A stretch of DNA of 64,000 nucleotides from Vermiculatibacterium agrestimuris (GTDB taxonomy: Bacteria; Bacillota; Clostridia; Oscillospirales; Oscillospiraceae), in assembly GCF_943193085.1 (NCBI RefSeq), contig NZ_CALPCU010000012.1, positions 1 to 64,000 on the forward strand, read 5' to 3'. The position numbers and the translations under genes were made by a program. Positions 33,738 to 43,687 of the stretch are shown piece by piece (positions within the stretch are counted from its first letter, which is position 1; every line of letters starts with the position of its first letter). The notes under the pieces are model-generated. The model was given only the letters and a program-made list of their open reading frames with translations. It was not told the origin of the DNA and did no database searches.

Positions 33738-34754
33738 CTAAAAGATTTTGGTCTCCGCCCGCTCCCCGTATAGCTCCATCACCACCTGGCTCAGCCGGTC
33801 GGGGGAATGGCGGGCGTAGCGGGTGCCGGTGGAGAGCATGGGCCGCTCCACCACCTCCACCCCGAGGGCCTCGGTCTTCTCCTTGTCCACCCGGATCGGC
33901 TCCGCCCCCTCCTCCTGATATCGCTCCAGCAGCTCTTGGGAGACGGGAGAGCAGTTGGCCAGGCACAGGTCTACCAGTCCGGGTTTGGCGTGGCTGAGCA
34001 GCGCGTCGATGTGGTCGGAGAGGGTCATTCCCTCCGTCTCCCCGTCCTGGGTCATAATATTGCCGATATAGACCCGCAGGGCGTCGCTGTCACAGATCGC
34101 CTGGGCCACCCCGTCCACCAGCAGGTTGGGAATGACGCTGGTGTACAGGCTCCCCGGCCCAAGGAGGATCAGGTCGGCCTCCCGAATGGCCGCAAGGGCG
34201 GCGGACACGGGCGCGGGCCGCTCGGGCAGGAGGCGCACGCTGCGGATACGGCAGTCCTGGGCCTTTTTGAAGTCGGCGATCTTGGACTCTCCCAGGATGG
34301 CGGTGCCGTTTTCAAAGGTGGCCTCCAGCTTTACATCGGCGCTGGTGACCGGCAAGATGCGGCCCGAGATGGCCAGGACGTGGCTCATCTCGCTCACCGC
34401 CTCCTCAAAGGAGCCGGTGATACCGTTCAGGGCGGCCAGGATCAGATTTCCGAAGGATTGACCGGTAAGCCGGCCCGACCCCTCAGGAAAACGGTAGGCC
34501 AAAAGCTGGCCCATCACCGGCTCGGTGTTGGCCAGCGCCTGCATGCAGTTGCGGATATCCCCCGGCGGGGGCATCCCCAAGTCATTTCTCAGCACACCGG
34601 AGCCACCGCCGTCGTCGGCCACGGTGACGATGGCGGTGAGGTTGCGGGTGTAGGTCTTCAACCCCCGCAGAAGAGTGGACAGGCCGTGTCCGCCTCCGAT
34701 GGCCACGATGCGGGGCCCCCTGTCCCAACGGCGCTCAAATCTCTGCTCCATCAC
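33738..34754 (-). CDS. yvcK: YvcK/GlmR family gluconeogenesis factor
   Basis: 338 residues. CofD-like fold with GGGHGLSTLLRGLK (about 19-32), DDGGGSGVLRNDLG and PPPGDIRNCMQALA. Needed for envelope homeostasis and growth on gluconeogenic carbon in relatives; it binds UDP-GlcNAc in Bacillus. Overlaps the stop of rapZ by four bases. Confidence 0.95.
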   Translation of the reverse strand: MMEQRFERRWDRGPRIVAIGGGHGLSTLLRGLKTYTRNLTAIVTVADDGGGSGVLRNDLGMPPPGDIRNCMQALANTEPVMGQLLAYRFPEGSGRLTGQSFGNLILAALNGITGSFEEAVSEMSHVLAISGRILPVTSADVKLEATFENGTAILGESKIADFKKAQDCRIRSVRLLPERPAPVSAALAAIREADLILLGPGSLYTSVIPNLLVDGVAQAICDSDALRVYIGNIMTQDGETEGMTLSDHIDALLSHAKPGLVDLCLANCSPVSQELLERYQEEGAEPIRVDKEKTEALGVEVVERPMLSTGTRYARHSPDRLSQVVMELYGERAETKIF

Positions 34755-35614
34755 CGCGCCCTCGTCATGTCCCGGTGATTCTCCGAGGCGTCGTATCCCT
34801 TCCGGCGGATGAAGTCCGCCAGCGCCTTGGTGATGGCCACCGACCTGTGCTGTCCGCCGGTACAGCCGACGCCGATGACCAGCGCGCTCTTTCCCTCCTC
34901 CACGAACTGGGGGAGCAGGAACGCGATAAGGTTTTCCAGGTGGATCATAAAATCCCGGGTCTGCTGATAGCCAAAGACAAAGTCATAGACCGGGGCGTCC
35001 AGTCCGGTCTGATGCCGCAGCTCAGCCACATAGAAGGGGTTGGGCAGGAACCGCACATCGAAGACCAGATCGGCCTCAATGGGAATACCGTACTTAAAGC
35101 CAAAGGAGATGACGCTGACATTCATGGCCCGCTGGGGCCCCCCGGAGGCAAACAGCCGCAGGATCTCCCCCCGGAGCTTTGCGGTGGAGAGGGCTGTCGT
35201 GTCGATCACATATTCCGCCCTGGCACGCACCGGCTCCAGGATCGTCCGCTCCCGGTGCACCGCCTCGTCAAGAGAGCGGCCGTTCTTGGCCAGGGGATGG
35301 AGCCGTCTGGTCTCCTTATACCGCTTGATGACCACCTCCGGCCCCGCCTCCACATAGAGGATCTTGTAGTCACAGCCGATGGCGGTCAGCTCCTCCAGGG
35401 CGGCAAAAAGCCCGTCAAAGGTCTGGCCGCCCCGGATGTCGCTGACGATGGCCACCCGGCCGTACTCCGCCTGGTTCGCCATGCACAGCTCGGCAAATTT
35501 GGGGATCAGCGGCGCGGGCATATTGTCCACCACAAAATAGCCGATGTCCTCCATGATGGAGGCCACCTGGCTCTTTCCCGCCCCGGACAGGCCGGAGATC
35601 ACGATAAATTCCAT
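34751..35614 (-). CDS. rapZ: RapZ/YvcJ family nucleotide-binding protein
   Basis: 287 residues. Walker A GLSGAGKSQ (about 8-16), a Walker B-like DNMPAPL, and the conserved C-terminal GCTGGQHRSV. In Gram-positives it is a GTP/ATP-binding protein of the yvcJ-yvcK-whiA cluster; the RNA adapter role is established for the enterobacterial protein only. Confidence 0.95.
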   Translation of the reverse strand: MEFIVISGLSGAGKSQVASIMEDIGYFVVDNMPAPLIPKFAELCMANQAEYGRVAIVSDIRGGQTFDGLFAALEELTAIGCDYKILYVEAGPEVVIKRYKETRRLHPLAKNGRSLDEAVHRERTILEPVRARAEYVIDTTALSTAKLRGEILRLFASGGPQRAMNVSVISFGFKYGIPIEADLVFDVRFLPNPFYVAELRHQTGLDAPVYDFVFGYQQTRDFMIHLENLIAFLLPQFVEEGKSALVIGVGCTGGQHRSVAITKALADFIRRKGYDASENHRDMTRAR

Positions 35615-35618
35615 ACCT

Positions 35619-36566
35619 TCACACTCCCAAAGTCTTGACTTCCGGCTCCAATTCCACGCCGGTCTCGGCCAGTACCCGGCGCGTCACTTCTTCCATGAGC
35701 TTCAAAATATCCCGGCAGGTGGCCCCGCCCCGGTTGATGATAAACCCGGCGTGCTTTTCCGACACCTGGGCGCCCCCCACCGTCAGGCCCTTCAGCCCGC
35801 ACTGGTCGATGAGGGCGGCGGCGTAGACGGGCTTTCCGTCCACCGGAGGCGGGCGCTTGAAGGTACTCCCCGCCGAGGGGTGCTCCAACGGCTGCTTGGC
35901 CCTGCGCTGCTCGGCAAGCTCCGCCATCCTCTCCCGGATCCTCGCCGGAGCCTCCTGCGCCAGGGGAAGCAGGGAAACGTTCAGCACCATCCACTCCGGA
36001 AGCCGGGAAAAAATACTGTGGCGGTAGGCAAACTCACAGGCCCCGGCGTCCATCCTCAGAACGTCGCCGGTCTCCACCAGGTAGCTGACCTTCTCCAGCA
36101 CCTGGCACAGCTCTCCGCCATAAGCCCCGGCGTTCATCACCACCGCACCCCCCACCGTACCGGGGATGCCGGCGGCCCACTCCAGACCGGTGAGGCCCTG
36201 CTCTGCGGCGAAGTTCGCCAGACGGGAGAGAAACACCCCTCCCCCCACCACCAGCTTGCGTCCGCTGTAGGTGAAATCCACCCACTCCAAACGCTCCAGC
36301 CCTGTGGTCTTGATGACGTAACCGTCATAGCCCTGGTCGGAAACCAGCAGATTTGTGCCATTGCCCAGAAAGAAGGGCCGGATCCCCTGCCGGTAGGCAA
36401 TATGGACGGCGTCCATGGCCTCCTCCCGGGTCTTGGGCAGGGCCATCAGGGCGGCGGGGCCGCCCACCCGGAAGGAGGTGTGCCTGCTCATGGGCTCGTT
36501 TTTACGCAGCTCCAGCAAGGGACATTCCTCCCGCAGCCGTTTTTCCAATCCTTCCAACAAAGTCAT
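35619..36566 (-). CDS. murB: UDP-N-acetylenolpyruvoylglucosamine reductase
   Basis: Second step of peptidoglycan precursor synthesis: NADPH-dependent reduction of UDP-GlcNAc-enolpyruvate to UDP-MurNAc. 315 residues with FAD-binding FLGNGTNLLVSDQGYDG and GTVGGAVVMNAGAYGGE, the catalytic Ser in HPSAGSTFKRP and the C-terminal Glu (VELEPEVKTLG). First gene of the murB-rapZ-yvcK-whiA-dnaE group, five bases before rapZ. Confidence 0.96.
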   Translation of the reverse strand: MTLLEGLEKRLREECPLLELRKNEPMSRHTSFRVGGPAALMALPKTREEAMDAVHIAYRQGIRPFFLGNGTNLLVSDQGYDGYVIKTTGLERLEWVDFTYSGRKLVVGGGVFLSRLANFAAEQGLTGLEWAAGIPGTVGGAVVMNAGAYGGELCQVLEKVSYLVETGDVLRMDAGACEFAYRHSIFSRLPEWMVLNVSLLPLAQEAPARIRERMAELAEQRRAKQPLEHPSAGSTFKRPPPVDGKPVYAAALIDQCGLKGLTVGGAQVSEKHAGFIINRGGATCRDILKLMEEVTRRVLAETGVELEPEVKTLGV

Positions 36567-36595
36567 GGCGATCCCTCCTTCCTGCCAGTGTATGC

Positions 36596-38290
36596 CTATT
36601 TCAGCGTTTTCTTGTATCCCGCCGCCTCCGTCAGCAGCTCTCCGGCGCTGTCCAGAGCGGTCTGGGTGATGTGGTCTCCCGAGGTGAGCCTTGCCAGCTC
36701 CTCCCTGCGGCGCTGGTCGGTGAGCTCCTCCACCCGGGTGTAGGTGCGCCCGCCCAGCTCCCCCTTCTCCACCGAGAAGTGGACGTCGGCCATGGCGGCG
36801 ATCTGAGGCAGGTGGGTCACGCAGAGCACCTGCTTGCGGCGGGCCACCTGAAAGAGCTTTTGGGCCACCTTCTGGGCCGCCCGGCCGGAGACGCCGGTGT
36901 CCACCTCGTCAAAGACCAGGGTGCCCACGTCGTCGTTCTCCGCCAGCACATTTTTCAGACATAGCATGATCCGGGCCAGCTCGCCCCCCGAGGCGATCTT
37001 CTGGATGGGCCGCAGCTCCTCCCCCACGTTGGCGGACATGAGGAAGCGGACGGCGTCCATGCCGTCGGCGCCCAGTCCCTTTTCATTCTCCAAGGGGAGG
37101 ATCTCCACCCGAAAGCGCACCTTGGGCATATCCAGCTGGGCCAGCTCCTCCTGGATACGCTCCTCCAGGGCCTTCCCCGCCTTTTTCCGCGCCTGAGACA
37201 GGAGCTGGCCCTTCTTCTGGGCCTCCGCCAGCGCCCTGGCCCGATCCTGCTCCAAACGGAGGAGCGCGTCGTCGGCAAACTGGATCTCGTCCAGCTCCGC
37301 CTGACAGCGCTCCAGATAGCCCAGCATCTCCTCCACGCTGCCGCCGTACTTTTTTTTCAGCCGGTAGAGAAGATCCAGACGGCCCTCCAGCTGATCCAGC
37401 TCCCCCGGCTCAAAGTCGAAGCTGCCAGACAGATCCCGGGCGGTGTCCGCCACATCCTGGGCCTGACAGCGGCAGTCGGTGAGCCGCTCCCGGAGCTCGT
37501 CCAGCGCGGGGCTCACTCCCGCCACCGCCTCCAGACACCGCTCCGCCTCCATCAAAAGGGCCGCCGCTCCGGGGGCGTCCTCATCCCCGGAAAGGGCGAA
37601 ATGGGCCCCCTGGGCGGCCTGGGCCAAATCAGCGGCGTTGCGGAGGATATCCCGGCGCTCATTGAGGGTCTCCTCCTCCCCCGTTACAAGGTTGGCCCGC
37701 TCCAATTCATTGATCTGGAATTGCAGGGTATCCACCCTTCTGGCCTTCTCCCCCTCGTCCATCTGAAGGGCGGCGATCTTTTTCTCCAGCGCCGCCAGCT
37801 CCCCATAGGCCTCCTGATAGACCGACAGCGTCCCCTCCAGCGCCCCGAACCGGTCCAGATAGCCCAGGTGGCAGCCCTCATCCAGCAGCTGCTGGCCATC
37901 GTGCTGCCCGTGGATGTTGAGCAGCTGGCGGCCCAGGGTCTTGAGCTGGGCCACCGTCACCGGCCGGCCGTTGACCCGGCACAGGTTCTTGCCGTCGGGC
38001 AGGATCTCCCGCTGGAGGAGCAGCTCCCCGTTCTCGTCGGGGCCCAGACCGTTCTCCACCAGCCAATACAGAGGCTTCACACCGGTGAACGTCCCGCTGA
38101 CCAGGGCGGACTTGGCCCCGGTGCGGATCAGCTCCCGGCTGGTTCGCTCCCCGGTGACGGCGCTCATGGCGTCCACCACGATGGACTTGCCCGCGCCGGT
38201 CTCTCCGGTGAGGGCGTTAAAGCCGGCGCCGAAGACGATGTCCGCCGACTGGATGACGGCGATATTTTCGATGTGGAGAATAGAGAGCAT
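36596..38290 (-). CDS. recN: DNA repair protein RecN
   Basis: SMC-like ATPase that acts early in double-strand break repair. 564 residues. Walker A GETGAGKSI (about 29-37), a central coiled coil (about 150-370), signature SGGELARIMLCL and Walker B LVFDEVDTGVSG. I start at 38290 (MLSILHIENIAV), the family's normal N-terminus; the frame is open for 52 more codons through argR. It follows argR by 19 bases. Confidence 0.96.
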   Translation of the reverse strand: MLSILHIENIAVIQSADIVFGAGFNALTGETGAGKSIVVDAMSAVTGERTSRELIRTGAKSALVSGTFTGVKPLYWLVENGLGPDENGELLLQREILPDGKNLCRVNGRPVTVAQLKTLGRQLLNIHGQHDGQQLLDEGCHLGYLDRFGALEGTLSVYQEAYGELAALEKKIAALQMDEGEKARRVDTLQFQINELERANLVTGEEETLNERRDILRNAADLAQAAQGAHFALSGDEDAPGAAALLMEAERCLEAVAGVSPALDELRERLTDCRCQAQDVADTARDLSGSFDFEPGELDQLEGRLDLLYRLKKKYGGSVEEMLGYLERCQAELDEIQFADDALLRLEQDRARALAEAQKKGQLLSQARKKAGKALEERIQEELAQLDMPKVRFRVEILPLENEKGLGADGMDAVRFLMSANVGEELRPIQKIASGGELARIMLCLKNVLAENDDVGTLVFDEVDTGVSGRAAQKVAQKLFQVARRKQVLCVTHLPQIAAMADVHFSVEKGELGGRTYTRVEELTDQRRREELARLTSGDHITQTALDSAGELLTEAAGYKKTLK

Positions 38291-38309
38291 AGCTGTCACG
38301 CCCCTTTTC

Positions 38310-38759
38310 TCAAGAGAGCATCTGGCGCATCTCGACCCGGAACTCCTCGGCGTCCTCGCTGGTGCGCATGATGAGGATGACGGTGTCGTCCCCCGCCAGA
38401 GAGCCCACCAGATCGGGGATGTCCATTCCGTCCAGGGCCGCCGCAACGGCGTTGGCCATGCCGGGCATAGTCTTGAGCACCACGATGTTCTGGGCGGTGT
38501 CGATGGTGACGCCCTCCTGGAAGATGGTACGAAGCCGCCCGGCGAAATTCAGGGTGTTGCGGTGGCGGGAGGCGGCGTACTTGTAGACCCCTCCCGCAGT
38601 GAGCTCCTTGATCAGGTGAAGCTGCTTGATATCACGGGAAATGGTGGCCTGGGTGGTGGTGATGCCCCGCTCCTTCAGGCACTCCAGAAGCTGCTCCTGG
38701 GTCTCGATCTCCTGGGCGGCAATAATGTCAAGTATCTCCTGCTGACGCTTGCTTTTCAT
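38310..38759 (-). CDS. argR: Arginine repressor
   Basis: 149 residues. N-terminal winged helix (RQQEILDIIAAQEIETQEQL, TTQATISRDIKQL) and a C-terminal arginine-binding hexamerisation domain (LVGSLAGDDTVILIMRT). It controls arginine metabolism genes elsewhere. Three bases separate it from nadK. Confidence 0.95.
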   Translation of the reverse strand: MKSKRQQEILDIIAAQEIETQEQLLECLKERGITTTQATISRDIKQLHLIKELTAGGVYKYAASRHRNTLNFAGRLRTIFQEGVTIDTAQNIVVLKTMPGMANAVAAALDGMDIPDLVGSLAGDDTVILIMRTSEDAEEFRVEMRQMLS

Positions 38760-38762
38760 GGG

Positions 38763-39626
38763 TCATGTCCTCCCCAATTTTTGATTTAAAACGGTATAAA
38801 AGCTCCGGTTGGTCAGCCGGACAAGACGGGCCTTGGCCTCCGAGCGGCGCAGCTCCACCTGGTCGCTGCCGCCCAGACGGAAGGCCTTGCCCCCGTCCAC
38901 CGACAGGTAGGCCGTCTTCCGGGAGAGCTTGCCCATCTTCACCGCCACCAGACGGTTCCGATCCAGCACATATGACCGGGCGTGGAGGGCGTGGGGACAA
39001 ATGGGGGTCACCAGGATATTCTCCGCCGCAGGCTCCACAATGGGCCCGCCGGCGGACATGGAGTAGGCGGTGGAGCCGGTGGGCGTGGAGACCACCACGC
39101 CGTCCCCGGAAAAGCGGCCCACCAGCGTACCGTCGGAGCGCACGTCCAGATCGATGATCCGGGCCACGGCCCCCTTGGTGATCACGGCGTCATTGAGGGC
39201 GGTGTCCCGGAAAATGACCCGGCCCTCCCGGCGCACCGCCACATCCAGCATCATCCGCTCCTCCTCCTGGTATTTTCCCTCGGGGAGCCGGGAGAGGAGG
39301 TTCAGCTCAGAGACCTCCAGCTCCGCCATGAAGCCCACGCTGCCCAAGTTCACGCCCAGCGCGGGCATACCGTGGGCCTGGGCGTCCTTGGCGGCGTGGA
39401 GGATGGTGCCGTCTCCGCCAAAACAGACCAGCAGGTCGGCATTTTGGAACGCCGTCTCCATGGGGAGAAATTTCAAATGACCGGGGACCTCTACGCTTCC
39501 CCGCTCCAATTCAAAGGGGAGGGCCAGACAGGTCTCCGCCCCGGCCTGGTTCAGCACCCGCTGGGCGGTCTGCACCGCCTTCAGACCCTTGTCCCTGTAT
39601 GGGTTGGGGCTTAATACCACTTTCAC
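38763..39626 (-). CDS. nadK: NAD kinase
   Basis: Makes NADP from NAD and ATP or polyphosphate. 287 residues with the GGDGT motif (VCFGGDGTILHAAK), LNDAVITKG, and the TPTGSTAYSMSAGGPIV loop. Its start overlaps the tlyA stop by four bases. Confidence 0.96.
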   Translation of the reverse strand: MKVVLSPNPYRDKGLKAVQTAQRVLNQAGAETCLALPFELERGSVEVPGHLKFLPMETAFQNADLLVCFGGDGTILHAAKDAQAHGMPALGVNLGSVGFMAELEVSELNLLSRLPEGKYQEEERMMLDVAVRREGRVIFRDTALNDAVITKGAVARIIDLDVRSDGTLVGRFSGDGVVVSTPTGSTAYSMSAGGPIVEPAAENILVTPICPHALHARSYVLDRNRLVAVKMGKLSRKTAYLSVDGGKAFRLGGSDQVELRRSEAKARLVRLTNRSFYTVLNQKLGRT

Positions 39627-40447
39627 CGCGCTTCCTCCCCTCGCGTATCGTGCTCTGACAATTGGGTGTGGGAGTCCTCCACCAGCCGGGCAAGATCCCC
39701 CTGCCAGCCCTCTTCTTCTCCGGCAGAGAGCCAGCCCAGATACTCGATGTTTCCCTCCGGGCCCCGGATGGGTGAGAAGGTGATGCCCCTCACCCCGAAC
39801 CCGGCGGCCCTGGCGTGATCCAGGAAATGCTCCAGCACTTCCCGGTGGACGCCCTTGTCCCGGACGACCCCCTTCTTGCCCACCTTGTCCCTGCCCGCCT
39901 CGAACTGGGGCTTGATAAGACAGACCCCCTGCCCCCCCGGAGCCATGAGAGGCCGCAGGGGAGGCAGAATGAGATTGAGGGAAATGAAGGACACGTCCAC
40001 GCTGAAAAAGTCCAGCTCGTCGGGGATCTCTTCATGGGTGAGATACCGGGCGTTGGTGCGCTCCAGGCAGACCACCCGGGGATCGCCGCGCAGCTTCCAG
40101 GCAAACTGGCCGTAGCCCACATCCACCGCATAGACCTTCGCCGCGCCGTTTTGAAGCATACAGTCGGTAAAACCCCCGGTGGAGGCCCCGATGTCGGCGC
40201 AGGTCTTCCCGGTCAGCGTAATGGGCCAGGTCTCCATGGCCTTCTCCAGCTTGTAGCCTCCCCGGCTCACGTATTTGAGGCCGCCCCCCCGAATTTCGAT
40301 GGGGGCCTCGGGATCGGTGGGAGCGCCGGCCTTATCCACCTTTTGCTCCTTCACATAAACCTGGCCCGCCATAATGAGAGCCTGGGCCTTCTGGCGGGAC
40401 TCCACAAGGCCCCGCTCAACCAGAAGCACGTCCAGCCGCTGTTTCAC
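39623..40447 (-). CDS. tlyA: TlyA-family rRNA 2'-O-methyltransferase
   Basis: 274 residues. N-terminal S4 RNA-binding domain (RLDVLLVERGLVESRQKAQA) and a Rossmann methyltransferase domain with the SAM motif DIGASTGGFTDCML and the KDKE-type Lys of RGGYKLEKAM. By family it methylates ribose of rRNA. It overlaps the end of dxs by 32 bases. Confidence 0.92.
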   Translation of the reverse strand: MKQRLDVLLVERGLVESRQKAQALIMAGQVYVKEQKVDKAGAPTDPEAPIEIRGGGLKYVSRGGYKLEKAMETWPITLTGKTCADIGASTGGFTDCMLQNGAAKVYAVDVGYGQFAWKLRGDPRVVCLERTNARYLTHEEIPDELDFFSVDVSFISLNLILPPLRPLMAPGGQGVCLIKPQFEAGRDKVGKKGVVRDKGVHREVLEHFLDHARAAGFGVRGITFSPIRGPEGNIEYLGWLSAGEEEGWQGDLARLVEDSHTQLSEHDTRGEEAR

Positions 40448-42284
40448 GGCCCACCACCTCCTTCACCTGCCGGGCAATGCTCTCGCCGTCCAGTCGATTC
40501 ATCCGCCGCAGCTGCTCTGCCGTGCCCTGGGGCGGGACACGGCTGCCCAGATTCCGCAAAGCAATATACCGTGTCTGTACGCCGCCCAGGGCCAGCTCAG
40601 CGGCTACCCTACGGCCCACACAGTTTTGATCCATGACTTCCTCATAAAACCAGAGGGCCTTGGTCTTTTCCACCGAGTCCATAAAAAGCTCCCCCGCCGG
40701 GGTGGGCGTAATGATATTCAGCTTGACCACTTCCGCCGAGATGTGGTCTTGCTCCAGAAGCCTTGCCGCCTCCAGCAGGGCGCCCACCTGGGTGCCGTAG
40801 CCCGCCAGGGTCACGTCGGCGCCAGGGCGGAGGAGCGTGACGCTCTGCCCGTCCCACGGCTCCCGGTAGGCCCCCTCTCCCCCTCTGGGGTAGCGGACGG
40901 CCACAGGGCCCTTCGCCTCCCGGATGGCATAGCGGAGCATGGAGGCAAGCTCGGCGTAGTTGGCGGGAGCCAGCACCGTCATGCCGGGAACGGTGTCCAA
41001 AAACCCCACGTCGAAAACGCCGTGATGGGTCTCCCCGTCCTCCCCCACCAGGCCCGAGCGATCCACGCAGAAGACCACATGGAGATTTTGCAGGGCCACG
41101 TCATGGAGGAGCATGTCATAGGCGCGCTGGAGGAAGGTGGAGTAGACGGCAAAGACGGGGATCATCCCCTGCTTGGCCATGCCGGCGCACATGGTGACGG
41201 CGTGGCCCTCGGCGATGCCCACATCAAAAAAGCGCTGGGGAAACCGCTGGGCAAAGCCGTCCAGGCCGGTTCCCGGCTGCATGGCGGCGGTAACGGCGCA
41301 GATGCGCCCGTCCTTCGACCCCAGTGCGCACAGGCTCTCCCCGAACACGTCGGAAAAGCACCGCCTGGGCTGGGAGAGGCCCTTCCCGGTGACGGGGTCG
41401 AAGGGACCGATGCCATGGAAGCGGTCGGGCTCCGCCTCGGCGGGGAGGTAGCCCTTGCCCTTCACCGTACGCACATGGAGAAGCACCGGCCCCTCCAGGT
41501 CTTTGGCGTATTTCAAAAGCCGGGTCAGACCCTTCACATCGTGGCCGTCCACCGGCCCCAGGTAGGTAAAGCCCATATCCTCGAAGAGGGAGCAGGGCAA
41601 AAGAGTCTCCTTCACGGCGGTCTTGATCTTATGGGTCACCTTGTAGACGTGACGGCCCAGGGAGAAGGCCCCCATCACCTTTCGGTAGCCCTTCTTGAAG
41701 CTCAGATACTGGGGCTTGAGCCGCTGCCGGGCCAGATGCTCCGCCACGCCTCCCACACTGCGGGTGATGGACATGCCGTTGTCGTTGAGGATGACCAGCA
41801 GCGGCTCCCCGCTGTCGCCGGCGTCGGACAGCCCCTCATAGGCAAGGCCCCCGGAGAGGGCGCCGTCCCCCAAAAGGGCCACCACATGGTAGTCCTTTTT
41901 CTGCAGGGTGCGGGCACGGGCCATGCCCACCGCCACGGACACCGCCGTGGAGGCATGGCCCACGGAGAAGGCGTCGCAGACGCTCTCCCCCGGTTTGGGA
42001 AAGCCGCTGACGCCCCCAAAGGAGCGCAGCGTGTCCATCAGGCCGTCCCGGCCGGTGAGTATTTTATGACAGTAGCACTGGTGGCCCACGTCAAAAACGA
42101 TCCGGTCGCGCTCCGGGGCAAAGACCCGGTGAAGGGCCACGGTGAGCTCCACCGCCCCCAGGTTGGAGGCCAAATGGCCTCCCGACCGGGAGACCACCTC
42201 CACCAGGCGCTGACGCAGCGCGGCGCAGAGGCTTTCCGCCTCCGCGTCGGTGATAAGATGCAGATTGTTGGGGATATCCAGCAA
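40416..42284 (-). CDS. dxs: 1-deoxy-D-xylulose-5-phosphate synthase
   Basis: First enzyme of the MEP isoprenoid pathway, joining pyruvate and glyceraldehyde 3-phosphate with TPP. 622 residues, normal length. FDVGHQCYCHKILTGR, the TPP motif LLGDGALSGG with NDNGMSI, and the transketolase part RSGLVGEDGETHHGVFD are all present. ispA and dxs in one run supply precursors for undecaprenyl phosphate and quinone-type lipids. Confidence 0.97.
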   Translation of the reverse strand: MLDIPNNLHLITDAEAESLCAALRQRLVEVVSRSGGHLASNLGAVELTVALHRVFAPERDRIVFDVGHQCYCHKILTGRDGLMDTLRSFGGVSGFPKPGESVCDAFSVGHASTAVSVAVGMARARTLQKKDYHVVALLGDGALSGGLAYEGLSDAGDSGEPLLVILNDNGMSITRSVGGVAEHLARQRLKPQYLSFKKGYRKVMGAFSLGRHVYKVTHKIKTAVKETLLPCSLFEDMGFTYLGPVDGHDVKGLTRLLKYAKDLEGPVLLHVRTVKGKGYLPAEAEPDRFHGIGPFDPVTGKGLSQPRRCFSDVFGESLCALGSKDGRICAVTAAMQPGTGLDGFAQRFPQRFFDVGIAEGHAVTMCAGMAKQGMIPVFAVYSTFLQRAYDMLLHDVALQNLHVVFCVDRSGLVGEDGETHHGVFDVGFLDTVPGMTVLAPANYAELASMLRYAIREAKGPVAVRYPRGGEGAYREPWDGQSVTLLRPGADVTLAGYGTQVGALLEAARLLEQDHISAEVVKLNIITPTPAGELFMDSVEKTKALWFYEEVMDQNCVGRRVAAELALGGVQTRYIALRNLGSRVPPQGTAEQLRRMNRLDGESIARQVKEVVGRETAAGRASG

Positions 42285-42318
42285 GGCCCTTGCCCTCTTT
42301 CGTGGTAAGTTCAGTCTA

Positions 42319-42789
42319 TCAATGGGTGAAGAACCAGGCCCCGCCCCAGCCCATGGCGATCCCCAGCACGGCGCCCATGAAGACCTGGAGCGGTGTATGG
42401 CCCACCAGCTCCTTCAGCGCCCGGTCAAACAGCTCCTCCGGCTTCATCTGGGCCCAGTGCTCCATCATGTAGTTGAGGATTCGGGCCTGCTTGCCCGTCT
42501 CCTGCCGGACGTTGAAGGCGTCGTACATCACCACGATGGCCAAAAGGGCAGCCAGGGCGAACAGGGGCGAGGTGTAGCCGTAGAGGTAGGCCACCGAGGA
42601 AGCGCAGGCGCAGACGGTGGCGGAGTGAGAGGAGGGCATCCCGCCGCTGGAGAGGATATGCCTCCAATCCCACCGCCGCTCGGTGATGAGCACCACAAAG
42701 AGCTTCAGAACCTGGGCGGCGGCCCAGGCAAAAATGGAGAGGTTTAGAATGAGATTTCCGGTAAAAAAGCTCACCGCGTTTTTGTCCAT
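42319..42789 (-). CDS. Divergent PAP2 family (DUF212) membrane protein
   Basis: 156 residues. About four membrane spans; SSGGMPSSHSATVCACA carries the SxxH core of the divergent PAP2 group. Function unproven; its place between ispA and dxs suggests a role in isoprenoid-diphosphate or lipid phosphate chemistry. The ATG at 42789 is preceded by GAAGGGAG; the frame is open ten codons earlier inside ispA. Confidence 0.88.
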   Translation of the reverse strand: MDKNAVSFFTGNLILNLSIFAWAAAQVLKLFVVLITERRWDWRHILSSGGMPSSHSATVCACASSVAYLYGYTSPLFALAALLAIVVMYDAFNVRQETGKQARILNYMMEHWAQMKPEELFDRALKELVGHTPLQVFMGAVLGIAMGWGGAWFFTH

Positions 42790-42793
42790 CGGC

Positions 42794-43687
42794 TCATTTC
42801 TCCCTTCTTCCCAATTCATCCGCCAGATCCCGCAGGAACTGCTCCCCGCCGCCGGGCCAACGGGCCTGGGTCAGGGCGGCCTTGGCCTGCTGGGTATAGC
42901 GCTCCACCGCCTGGCGGCACTTCTCCTCCCCGGCCAGGGTCACATAGGTGGTCTTGCCGTTGTCGGCGTCGGAGCCGATGGGCTTACCCAGGGTCTCCGG
43001 CGTGGAGGTCACGTCCAGAAGGTCGTCCTGGATCTGGAAGGCAAGGCCCAGGCTGGCGGCATAGCCCATTGCGGCGTCCACACAGCGAGAGTCTGTCTCC
43101 CTCTGTCCCGTCGCGGCGATCACGCCCATGAGGCAGGCCGCCCGCAGCAGGTCGCCGGTCTTCTTATCGTCGATCTGCACCAGCTTTTCGATGTCGTCGT
43201 GGCCCTCCTTGCCCAGGGTGTCCCAATACTGGCCCAGGCACATGCCCCTTTCCCCCGCCGCCTCCGCCAAGATGCGGGCGGCCTGGGCGGGCGCGTCGCT
43301 CCTCACCCAGGGGCCGGGGGCCATAAGGGCGGTGTGAAAGGCCGCGGCCTGGAGGGCGTCCCCCGCCAGCACCGCCGCCGTCTCGCCGTAGACCTTGTGG
43401 CAGGTGGGCTTGCCCCGGCGCAGATCGTCGTTGTCCATACAGGGCAGATCGTCATGGATCAGGGAGTAGGTGTGGAGCATCTCCACGGCGCAGGCAAAGT
43501 CCAGGGCCAGTGCCGGGTCGCCTCCGGCGGCCTCGCAGAAGGCCAGGACGAGGACGGGCCGGATGCGTTTGCCCCCGGCCAGAAGACTGTAGCGCATGAC
43601 CTCCTCCAGTCCCTTGCCGGTAAAGAATTGGACGAGGCGGGTCTCCACCATGGTCTTATAGCGGTCATACTTCTCCTGATAGGTCAT
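42794..43687 (-). CDS. ispA: Farnesyl/geranylgeranyl diphosphate synthase (polyprenyl synthetase)
   Basis: 297 residues. First Asp-rich motif HDDLPCMDNDDLRRGKPT, second FQIQDDLLD, and the GGKRIRPVL substrate site. Condenses isopentenyl diphosphate with allylic diphosphates. Start 43687 (MTYQEKYD) overlaps the xseB stop by four bases; the longer open frame crosses xseB. Confidence 0.94.
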   Translation of the reverse strand: MTYQEKYDRYKTMVETRLVQFFTGKGLEEVMRYSLLAGGKRIRPVLVLAFCEAAGGDPALALDFACAVEMLHTYSLIHDDLPCMDNDDLRRGKPTCHKVYGETAAVLAGDALQAAAFHTALMAPGPWVRSDAPAQAARILAEAAGERGMCLGQYWDTLGKEGHDDIEKLVQIDDKKTGDLLRAACLMGVIAATGQRETDSRCVDAAMGYAASLGLAFQIQDDLLDVTSTPETLGKPIGSDADNGKTTYVTLAGEEKCRQAVERYTQQAKAALTQARWPGGGEQFLRDLADELGRREK